From contig JASWJB010000282.1 of the NCBI GenBank assembly GCA_032433595.1, positions 1 to 58,992 on the forward strand: a stretch of 58,992 nucleotides of DNA, read 5' to 3'. The translations under genes and the position numbers were made by a program. Below the pieces are notes generated by a model, which did no database searches, had not been told where the DNA came from, and worked only from the letters and a program-made list of their open reading frames with translations. Position 1 is the first letter of the stretch, and every line of letters begins with the position of its first letter. Source of the stretch: Conoideocrella luteorostrata (taxonomy: Eukaryota > Ascomycota > Sordariomycetes > Hypocreales > Clavicipitaceae). Shown one piece after another: positions 22,080 to 32,172 of the stretch.

Positions 22080-22505
22080 TTATCACACACTGACGCAGTG
22101 GCGATGGCAATGGCCACCTCTAGCTTGCCTTCTGAGCCGGATAAGAATTTGGCTCGAGGCGCACGCGCAGCTCTCCTTCGTGACAGTTCCCCCGTGGAAA
22201 TTACTGACGTTGGGGTCTCTCTAGCGCCAATGGCGCCTCTGCACTAACCTATAGCAACATGGCTACCAATGCTACTGCCCCTTCAACTCGTTCGCCCACC
22301 ACAACGCCTGTTTACCCGCAGCATAAACCTGCTGCCACGTATCGCTAATAAGCGCAACCACCACCACTACTGCGCACCCCACCCCAAGAGGACCTCCGGG
22401 TCTTTGTACGCCTTAAACCAACGCCCCAGCTAGAAACTATATCGGCTACGCAATCCCGTCGCCAGCAATACTAGCACTAAGCTTAGCCGGATCCCGTCAA
22501 GATCT
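22080..22505 (+). mobile_element. Relic of Tad-like LINE ORF1 (copy 1)
   Basis: This segment aligns in nucleotide and broken protein sequence with the minus-strand LINE ORF1 relic at 43410-42880. Shared blocks include WQWPP, CGTGACAGTTCCCCCGTGG against its counterpart, SFAHHNACLPA and the GGACCTCCGGGTCTTTGT block. Copy 1 lacks about 130 bp present in the other copy and has several stops and frameshifts. It ends near 22505. Confidence 0.65.
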
Positions 22506-23096
22506 TCTGTAGCATTGTCTAACCTCCAAGTAGTGCGGCAATTGCCTCTGTAAATAGGATGTTACGGCATCCATAGTTGGAGGACAAACTCTCTGCCCGA
22601 TATTTTGCCGGCTTTGAGGTAACCCAAACTTCGTCTTGTCTTTGGGCAGCGGGCCCCCCACAGGCACCCCTGTGATCAAGGACGACCCAGAGTGACCTTC
22701 AGTAGTTCTATAAGCCGTTGAGATATGCGAAGCAATCCGTAGCTCCTTGTGGAACGTCTCCTTGTTGAGAACTTCCACTGTAGTATAAATAAGCAGACAG
22801 AAAAGGTATCTATAGATGGTCCGCTTTTGATTGGCCATGACCATCATATCGCAGCGGGTCGCCCAAGAGATTACGCCCCGCAACCTAATCCCCACATTAT
22901 TCTGCCTAACCATACTTACCCTGTTGCCTGATACTGGAAGCCTTATGACCCAATGCACAGGGCCAATATTTCTTGTTAGGACTAACTCCTCGTTCTCTCA
23001 CCTCCTTTCATTCCCTGTCGCAACACGCCAAAATCTTAGATTATTTGCATCGTTGACAGTTTTTAGTGAAACGCTGCGTCATAACGCCTGTGAAAG
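22506..23096. other. Upstream region of the ankyrin-PNP gene
   Basis: A minus-strand frame (22497-22958) has no recognisable domain. The last about 100 bp probably hold the promoter and 5' leader of the gene starting at 23097. Confidence 0.4.
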
Positions 23097-26000
23097 ATGG
23101 ACCTTATTACAGCAGCGAAAAAGGGAAAGCAGGATTTAACATACGTTTATCTCAAAAATGGTGTTGATACACACTTTCACGACCATAAACGTCGCACGGC
23201 GCTATCTTGGGCCGCCGGCAGGGGGTATAAAGCAATTGTGCAGCAGATAATCGCTACAGACGACGCTAGTCTTAACTCCAAAGACATAAACGGCCGGACG
23301 CCTCTTTGGTGGGCATCAACGAATGGTCACGAGGCAGTAATTAAACTACTACTCGCGATAGAAAGTATTGAACCGGATTGCAAAGATAAAGATCTTTTAT
23401 CGCCTTTATCGATTGTGGCAAGTAAAGGGTTTGCACAAGTGGTAAAACTGCTACTCTCAAAGAGCGACGTGGAACCAGATTCTAGGGACTCTCAATTTGG
23501 CCGGACGCCGCTTTCATGGGCTGCGCAAAACGGGCACGAAGAAACAGTGAAAATTCTGCTCGCAAAAGATGGCGTTGATCTAAGGGTTAAAGATAAAAGT
23601 GGCTGGACGCCGCTATCATTGGCCTCCAAGAATGGACACGAAACCGTGGTTAAGCTGCTGCTTATGAATGGCGCCGACGTCAAGGCTAAGGATAAGAGCG
23701 GCCGGACGCCGCTATCATTGGCCTCCGAGAATGGACACGAAACCGTGGTCAAGCTGCTGCTTATGAATGGCGCCGACGTCAAGGCTAGGGATAAGTGCGG
23801 CCAGACGCCTCTGTTATGGGCTGCCGGGAGGGGACACGAAGCCGTAGTTAAGCTGCTGGTTATGAATGGCGCCGACTTTGAGACCAAGGATAAGGACGCT
23901 TGGACGCCTCTATTATGGGCCGCCAAGAGGGGACATGAGGACATGGTTACACTGCTGCTTGAGAATGGCGCCGACGTCAAGGTAAAGGGTAAGGGCGGCC
24001 GGACGCCTCTGTCATCGGCCGTCGAGATGGGACACGAAGCCGTAGTTAAGCTGCTGCTTGAGAATGGAGCTGATATCGAGGCTAAGTATGAGCTCGGTCG
24101 AACGCCTTTGTCATCGGCCGCCGAGAGGGGACATAAAGGCATAGTTACGCTACTGCTTGAGAGTGGCGCCGACGTCAAGGCTAAGGATAAGAGCGGCCGG
24201 ACGCCTCTGTTATGGGCCGCCGAGACGCCCCTGTTATGGGCCTCCGAGATGGGACACGAAGCCGTAGTTGAGCTGCTGCTTATTAATGGAGCTGATATAG
24301 AGGCCAAGGATAAGCTCGGTCGAACACCTTTGTCATCGGCCGCCGAGAGGGGACATAAAGGCATAGTTACGGTACTGCTTAAGAATGGCGCCGACGTCAA
24401 GGCTAAGGATAATAGCGGCCGAACGCCTCTGTTATGGGCCGTCGAGATGGAACACGAAGCCGTAGTTAAGCTGCTGCTTGAGAATGGAGCTGATATCGAG
24501 GCTAAGTATGAGCTCGGTCGAACGCCATTGTCATCGGCCGCCGAGAGGGGACATAAAGGCATAGTTACGCTACTGCTTGAGAGTGGCGCCGACGTCAAGG
24601 CTAAGGATAAGAGCGGCCGGACGCCTTTGTCATGGGCCGCTGAGAGGGAACACAAATCCAGGAGGAGACGCGGACTCTATGAAGACTACGAAGCTCGGAG
24701 GAGAAAAGAAGCCGTAGTTAAGCTGCTGCTTAAGAATAGAGCCGATATCGAGGCCAAGGATGAGCTCGGTCGAACGCCTCTGGTATCGGCCGCTGAGAGC
24801 GGAGACAAAGACATGATCAAGATACTGCTAAATGAAGGCGCTAAAGTTGAGGCCAAGGACACAGAATACAGCCAGACGCAGCTGTCGCCGGCCGCGGACA
24901 AACGGAACAAGGCCAATGCTGCCGACATCAACGACCGTGCAGATTCGGCAGGATACTCCCATCCCGCGACATCAACACTCTACGCCGATCCAGACTCTGC
25001 GTCAGTGCCAAGCGAAAGTCGGAAAGGTAAGGAAACCAGTAAAATACATTTGACTCTCCATCAACACGTCGGGACCATTATCGAAGAGGAGAGCGAGCAT
25101 AAAGAATCGAGTGACATAGAGTCAGACAAGAGGCAAACGGATTTCGCGGGCACATTCAATGTTCCTCCAGAGTGGGTTGCAACTTTTGTTTCAGAGTTCT
25201 CTCGAGACTTACGCAATGCGATCCCGCAACAGTATCTCGATGAGGCTATGATGGAACGGCTTGATACTGTTCTTCCAGAACTCTTAAAGGACTTTGTAAT
25301 AAAGTTCGGCCACGATCCACCAACAACCCGACATCGCGAGATAATGTACCTTGTGTGTCAAAATAGATTGTGAGTTGTCCCGCTGATTTTGCTAATAAAC
25401 CACAACTGACAGAAGGAACTAGTGAAATTTCCAGCCAGTTCCAGGAAATAGATGGCCGCGACGCGGAGGCTCGTCCCAAGGTAGCTCCAGTGGGCAACGA
25501 TCTCGAAGTGCCTCTAGGTGATAAAATATCACTCTGGGATCAAAATACGTCAGGGCTGAATCCAGATTCTAATATTCAGTCAGACATGCTTCTCTCCCAG
25601 CCATCGGCAGAGGTCGATGATGGCCTGATTCTTGATGATTCGAGAGAGAGCTCTCTCGATGACGAAGGCTTGCAAGCCGATACACAAGACTTTCAGGAAT
25701 ACCGAGACTGCATTGCTGCCTCAGCAGCCTATGGATGGCTCGTCGAAACTGTGAAGAAACAAGTTCTTCTGGCCTCCGTAACAGAGCGAAATATAATGAG
25801 GATGATGAGACAAGAGATTATGAGTTGCCTACCCATAGCCCACAAAATCAGCAGAGAGAAGTCTGCAGGAACCTACAAAATGACGTTCCAAGTTCGATGG
25901 GATCCACTGGCGTTTTTAAAGGAGCAAGATTATCGGCCGAAGCCAGACAACGCACTCGAGATGGCCATCACTCTGACCGGCTCTGCCAAGGATGCACAAG

Positions 26001-28994
26001 CACTAACCTGTGCACAATACCTATGCCAGACGTGGCCATCATCCGGAAAACACACGATTCGACTGATTAAACATGTGGTCAACACTAAAAATGGGCGTCG
26101 ACACTCATGTAAGTATGAATCATGAAGTGGTCCAGATTCTAACTTTAACATGTACCTCTAGGCAATTTACCTGACGGCACTGAGCTCATAGCATGGATTG
26201 ATGCATCAAATTTTATGGTTGAGGTCCTCGGGAAGGGAGATTCCATTGCACAAGTCGGGGAACAGCTCGCGTGGCTCGCCGCTGCCCTTCGCTCCTCGCC
26301 GACAGACGAACCTGGGGTTGCGAGCTGCACACCATTTATTGACGACATTCACCAGTGTAATGATTCAAGTGGTTCTCCTACAACTCTGGTTTGGCCTGCT
26401 ATGCTTTGCAAAATCGATTTTACTGTGCAAACAAAAGCCCCTGATTTTGAACCCTCGAACGGTCAATGCTGGCACAACGTTTTTAGAAACCCAGTTGTGG
26501 TCGAAGGATATCCAATACCACGGAGATCTGAGCCTAATACAGGACTCGAGATTTCGCTCAATATAATGGCAGGGCTAGTGGGAACCAAGCGGGTAAATAC
26601 CTTCAATGGATACATCTTCATCAAAGGCTTCTCGGCGATGTTGGTTCCGACAAGAAATACTGGAGACCTACTTATCTGGCACTTGCTTTATAAGAAGGAC
26701 GGAAACCATATATCCTACTTAGACAATACAGTTGCTCATGCCCAAAACTTAATCGAATTCGAATTAGAAGAAGCTCGACATATAATTGGTTGGTGCTCAG
26801 AAGTCAAATACTGCGCAGGTATGTATAAAAAAGGCATCGCGGGGGAAGGGATTTTGCTAACAGATGCTGTCTCATAGGTGCTGCTGATGCTGTTTATCCC
26901 ACGAAAGAGACCTCGCTCCCCAGGCCCCGTCCAGGCTGTGTTCTTGGGAAGGCTTTTATACGCTGGGGCAGATTAGTTATTGGTGATGATCAATATGTCA
27001 TCGGTCATAAGGACAGGCCAAATCATGTTCAATTCTCACGAGGTGGCGACATTCAGAAACTCAAATGGATCCATGAGAAGTTTGTAGTACTTTGGGATGA
27101 AGTAGATAAGCGAGGATGGTTAGTCAACGGCACTAGCGCTTTACTACACCTCGTACGTGCGTCTTTGGACTATGACAGCCACGACGCATTCAGCTCTTTA
27201 TTTTGCTTCAAGCAAGAGCATATGAAAGAGGCAGACATCCAACACACTCATACTTCAGCTCTTAAAGTGCTTTTAAACCCCACAAACAAGGAGCTGAAGT
27301 TATATCCGGAAAAGAAAGACTTCATCCGCCTTAGTGATCGAGTGGATCACCTCTACGATATTATGGACAAGATCATAACGTACCAGGAGATTATTACTGG
27401 CCAAAATAGCCAAAAATGGAAGTCTAGGGCAAGAAAGTACCTCGAAGGCTGGGATTTTAGAGACATAGCCAAAATAACTCGGGACCCTATCTATCCTCGT
27501 GTGGCTAAACTGCAGGCTTTTGGTAAAGCTTGGGTAGATTTCACCAGAGATATAGGCGCAGTTGTCCTGTTTGGACGTGGATTTGGCGAAATCTTTCGTC
27601 CTGGAAATATCAACTTATGCCCTCAGTGGGCCCAATTGCCCAAGGAGAGGTACTATCTCGCGGCTTGCGTATCAGATCTCAAAGGCTTCATAGCCATGGA
27701 TGACGCGAAAAAAGGTACTCCCATGACTCGCATTGGGAATATGATTTGGCATAACCCGGACAAGATCTTAGAACAGTGCCAATGTACTGGAACAGAAACG
27801 AAAGCGCATTGCGATCCTGTGCAAGTCCTTCTGCCTCCGAAGTTCCGCGGATCTTTACGTTGGAATCCAATCCAACTAGGAGATCATGACGCTGTTATCT
27901 TTGGCCAGAATTCGACGTTCAGATGGTTCTGGACAGATATCGGAGATCCTCTGGAAGGGGAGTCTCCACTGGCGTCTGAGGAGTCCGAGTCCGAGTTTAA
28001 CGACAGCGGAATTGGAGAAAACTCTTCTACTTCTGGAGCTTCAAGTTTAAAGCAATATAAAATAGGAATAGTGTGTGCGTTACCTAAAGAACTTAAAGCA
28101 ATACGCGCATTATTCGACAGCCAATACGAGGAAGCAGGGATTACTCCCAAAGATACCAACCAGTATGCTCTAGGTCGAATTGGAGAGCACAATATCGTGG
28201 CTGCTTGCTTACCCTATAAGGAATATGGTACAAATTCTGCTGCAGCTGTCATTTCAAACATGTACAGGAGCTTTGTGGATTTACAACATTTCCTTTTAGT
28301 GGGGATTGGGGGTGGAGTGCCTCTTAACAGAGACATGAGACTCGGCGATGTTGTGGTTAGCATACAGAAGGATACCATCCCAGCAGTCATCCAGTACGAT
28401 TTCAATAAGATGTCCGAAAATGGCGTTTTGGAACGGATAGGATTGTTGCATGGCCCACCGCCTTTCTGGACGTGTGCCATTTCCAACTTGATGGCTAACC
28501 CGGACCTCTCTTCAACACCGCTTCAAGCCGATATTGAGAAAATTGTAAGAAAAGCACCCGAATATAAACACCCGGGATCGCACAAGGACAGGCTTTTTGC
28601 ATCAAGGTCCAAACATGATCCGGCTCATAAGACTTGCGAGTGGTGTGGTGCCGTAGAAAAGAGACCTCACCGACTTGATGACCATCCGCGCATTCACTAT
28701 GGTCCAATCGCATCTGGAAATCAATTGATGAAGGACGCACAGATCAGAGATAGAGTTGGTGCGAAGCATAACGTTCTCTGCTTCGAAATGGAGGCTGCTG
28801 GAGCTATGAATGTTGTTCCGTGCCTTGTTATTCGTGGGATTTGTGACTACGCAGACTCACACAAGAACGATCTGTGGCAAGAATATGCCTCCGCTACGGC
28901 GGCTTCGTATGCTAAATTGCTTCTTTCCAATACGAGAAACAGAAGTGACATGGAAAGCATGCCGATGAACTTGGATACGGTTACTAACTGTTGA
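23097..28994 (+). CDS. Ankyrin repeat - fungal NLR-associated region - C-terminal PNP/UDP phosphorylase protein, four exons, 1906 aa
   Basis: Exons are 23097-25369, 25435-26108, 26162-26818 and 26878-28994. Introns of 65, 53 and 59 nt have GTGAGT, GTAAGT and GTATGT donors and keep frame. Residues about 30-600 form about 17 ankyrin repeats of 33 residues. A conserved helical block follows (about 690-757, WVATFVSEFSRDL...). A region common in fungal ankyrin/NLR proteins lies about 830-1560, with LPDGTELIAWID, NVFRNPVVVEGYPIPRR and GLEISLNIMAGL. The C-terminus (about 1590-1890) is a PNP_UDP domain: IGIVCALPKELKAI, LVGIGGGVP, HYGPIASGNQLMKD, CFEMEAAGAMN and RGICDYADSHKN. PNP domains cleave or bind nucleosides and serve as effectors in fungal NLRs, normally at the N-terminus. 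Here the order is reversed and no NACHT/NB-ARC motif is visible. A role in non-self recognition is inferred. Confidence 0.85.
24030..24630 (+). repeat. Near-identical ankyrin-coding duplications
   Basis: About 200 bp at 24026-24215 recur at 24446-24630 (offset 420 bp) with only a few substitutions, and a third related copy starts near 24295. Each unit spans two ankyrin repeats. A small in-frame slip (TPLLWAAETPLLWAS) lies at 24199-24245. Such homogeneity points to recent unequal recombination or gene conversion. Confidence 0.85.
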
Positions 28995-29300
28995 GCCGAG
29001 GATAGCTCCCTGGCAGGATGATCAGAGCCGTAAATAACTAGGTTCCTTGGATAGTGAGGTTTCCGGTATCATAATATAGACAAGGGGAATCGGGAGGCCT
29101 CACAGTCAGGAAGAAGAGGCATAAATTGAAGCATCTTGACGGGTCTGTCAGAAGAAATTTATCACTTTTCACCAGTTATTACAGTCATTTATTAAATTGA
29201 ATCCTTCTATTTCTGCTGATTTCCACTGTTTCAAGTTGCTCTTACATGCTTATGAAGGCGCATAACGCAACAGTTTAAGGCACAAGTATAAATATTGACG
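28995..29300. repeat. Composite repeat after the ankyrin-PNP gene (repeat B copy 2 and LTR-end-like block)
   Basis: The left part (29005-29080) is the reverse complement of 17245-17325. The right part (29130-29272) matches 11030-11192 and ends GCATAACGCAAC. The block starts directly after the stop codon, so it may form the 3' UTR. Confidence 0.55.
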
Positions 29301-29651
29301 TTAGCAAGTGTGAGTGGTTTCTGACATGGATGTGCTTTGGACCAAGAACAACCGCGGCTATAGCTATGTACTACCTAGACAAGTCGATGTGCAGTCTTGT
29401 ATCCTTTGTGTGAGTAACTGTTTTTGTCATTGTTGGCCGCCGTCAGACGCCCCCTATTTTTGACGCAGTTACGGGCGGCGCTTATTGACAGTTCATGGCT
29501 GAAACAATTGCTAACTGACTAACTGCACGGTCAGCTGCCTGGGCACACTGCAATGGCTGGTTCAAAAAGTTCGTTCAGCAGGCGTAGTCTAGCGCCTTTT
29601 CCAGCGCCTAGTCGACGTTCTTCGCGCTGTTAGCCCACATTGTTTTTGGGC
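29301..29651. other. Spacer, nothing recognised
   Basis: No gene or element identified. Confidence 0.35.
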
Positions 29652-29745
29652 GGCCGCCACAATAGCTACTGGCCCAACCACAACTAGAAACTTGTTAGTA
29701 CAATACCATTGATAGCCATAATGTGGTATTGTTTTGTGGCGGTAT
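29652..29745. repeat. Imperfect inverted repeat (hairpin)
   Basis: CCGCCACAA near 29651 faces TTGTGGCGG near 29735. Nested inside, CAATACCA (29701) faces TGGTATTG (29724). The loop is short. It may be a MITE-like remnant; no target duplication was seen. Confidence 0.5.
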
Positions 29746-29959
29746 TCAATCTCAATGCATCCTCTAGCGGCTGAAGCTTTAGTGACTGGAGCAAATTTCG
29801 TCGATATTGACCCGAATTTATAGCGCCGGGTTCATTGGTTAGTCGAAATCAGCCAACAAGAAGCACGTATTAACTAAATAACCGTGGCGTTAATCTATCA
29901 GTTATATAGAATGCATCCGCTCCGTCTCGGTACCTTGGTTATTCTGTCTGCTTAATGGT

Positions 29960-30780
29960 GATTCTGTGGCGGCTGCTGTGCTCACATGTCGGACCTCAAT
30001 CAGCTTGTCCTGCGATGCGGGGGGGAGGATGCGCAATGTGTGGTTGGAATGCCTTGACCCGGCGCGATAGATGGCAGCTCTTGTGATAGTTGTGCTATAG
30101 AGTGTCCAAGCACTGCTTGCTGCGTGTCCGTGCTCGCCTGCCAAAGCATGACTATTCCATACCACGCATTGCCTGATGAGAAGATTGGGCTGTCGTTGGT
30201 TGGGCGGTGCGAGATCCTGGTGGATGATACAAAGAAGAAGCTTGGCAACCAGGCGGGGTGTCCAGCGCGTTGAACAAAGGAGATGCTATACAACCTGCTG
30301 AGGAATGCATGTCGTGACCCTTGGCCGCGTATCGTTGCCGTCCCAGCTGTCGACAGGGGGTAAAAAGTTTGGTAGGCCGGATGAGTTTTTGTGAGGCATT
30401 GGGAACTCTTTGCCTTGGCCCAAGGTTCTTGAAGAGGAACAATGTCGTACTTTCGGAGTCCATCAGTGCCAGAGCGCAGTCGTGGGCAGCCAAGACCTTG
30501 CCTATGTAAGTCCGTCTGCTGTTTAATGTTCTTGCACTTCTCAAACAAGCTTTCTTCATTTTGACGTTGTTTCCGGAAGCTTCGTCTTGGTACATTTCAT
30601 CTTTGTGAAGTCGCATTCTTTCAGCCTTTTGCCAGGTCTTGAGGGCTTTGAGACGTTCCGTTTCCTCCATTCAAAGCTGCTTCCGTTCTAGAGCTTTCTT
30701 CGACATTGCCCTCCCTCCTTGCGTCTTAGAGTCGCTTTGCAGCTTGGCAGTCTCTTTCACGTGCTTTTTGTGTGCTGCTC
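29960..30780 (-). mobile_element. Decayed LINE fragment (endonuclease-like)
   Basis: The minus strand encodes, in alternating frames, LRKYDIVPLQEPWAK, a Pro/Thr-rich stretch, then TRPRVTTCI. This order resembles the start of the LINE endonuclease (…YDIxxLQEPW…RVxTYI…). A coiled-coil-like basic helix (MEETERLKALKTWQKAERMR) precedes it after an in-frame stop. Several frameshifts separate the blocks. A Tad-like LINE ORF2 is the best guess, from memory of the family only. Confidence 0.4.
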
Positions 30781-31228
30781 TCTCTGTCTCGATGCAACCT
30801 CATCAAAATTCGACCACCTCCACTGCAGCTCATAGATGTTAATGCTGGCTGTGACTGCGGGTTCTCCTTCAAACTTCCTCTCTCAAGGTGATAAAGAGGT
30901 TGTTCGGTGGCAGGATTTCTCGGTGATGTTGATCCCACAACCTGGAGTCAACAGGGTTTGTTTGGCTGGTCGCCATTTCACGAATGGTTTGACGTGACCG
31001 AAAGGAGCCATCCACTAGGCTAGATCGTCGTGCGGCCAAAGCTCATATCGGAACTCTGCAACTCCCAAAATAGTAGCATGTACGATCTCAATTTTTTTAA
31101 AGCATTTTCCCGGCTTGCCCTGTAAAGTCGATGGCTGCAAATTGGCTGCCACTTCCGACCGCCATGCGGGCACTCACCCCTCTGCGCCCCCGCCCCCATT
31201 TTAACGCCTGTAGATCCTCCCCTTCAGT
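30781..31228. other. Spacer, nothing recognised
   Basis: No gene-like frame with a domain is present. Confidence 0.35.
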
Positions 31229-31463
31229 GCAATTTCAACTCCTCCCAAGGGTTGTTTCCCACTTAGAGAGCTAACCTTTAACTGCAATTTCGAAAGCTCC
31301 CGACCACAAATTCCCAACAGTAAGAAATATAGCCAGCTAGCTTAAAATAAGCCCAGCGCCGTGGGTGGGTGAGGTTGACCGGCGGTTAGCCCAGCGCTCT
31401 GAAAATTATCCTCTAAAAGCGGCGTCACGATCTCCAGAAATGGACGCACATTTGTTGTAAACA
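31229..31463 (+). repeat. Dispersed repeat A, copy 2
   Basis: Counterpart of 15359-15561, same orientation. It contains the same GACCGGCGGTTAGCCCAGCG core, CCTCTAAAAGCGGCGTCA and a TGGACGCACATTTG end. It has about 30 extra bp after the CCCACTTAGAGAGCTA block. Confidence 0.75.
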
Positions 31464-32172
31464 TACGCTTCTCGAAAATCTGATGACTTGTTGCTCCGAA
31501 CGGGATGAAATCTTACGGGCGGGGATTCGACAATACTGTGACCATCTTGCCGTGGCTGATGTGCCATGCAAAAACAGCAGAAGCTCCATGTATGTATCTC
31601 GTCCGCCGTTTTCTGTACTTCGTTTTTCTGGCAGGGGGTCAACTTGATCTATTTAAGGGCCCATCGCGGCAATGCAAGTTTGAAAGTTGTGCTGATCAGC
31701 CCACAGCTGTGCAGCTTCCCGTCATCCCAGTCCATAACTGTCACAATGTGAGCAGCTATGGATTTCTGAATGTGTGGAATTGTTCTTATATTCTATCTAA
31801 TTTGACGAGGAATTAGACCTCTTCTTATAGATGACTACTATCTATGAATTCCGTCATCGGACCCGGAAGGTTGTCTCACGATATCTCCACTGGGTCAGAA
31901 TCCGTAACCGGCTCACTGTGATCCGTAACACATTTGTAACATGCTCTTCTTGACAATAACAGGTCAAATTAATGCGTCATCAGCAGCGCTGAAGCAAAAA
32001 AAAAAAAAAAAGATATTCATGTTTTACTAACAATCAAGAAATACTTGTAAATAGACGTATTTCAACCCATTAGAAGGACTAGAACTTGCGACTCTTTATT
32101 AAATATTTTGTTAATTAAACCTCTCCTAACCCTAAGACCCTTGCATAATTTGCAGTCCAAAATGAATTAAGC
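31464..32172. other. Spacer with A-run, 3' side of the GLEYA gene
   Basis: An 18-A run lies at about 31996-32013 and the last 150 bp are AT-rich. No gene is supported. Confidence 0.4.

Noticed and set aside
23492..24655. 387-aa minus-strand frame antisense to the ankyrin repeats
   Set aside because: Pure antisense of a repeat whose unit length is a multiple of three.
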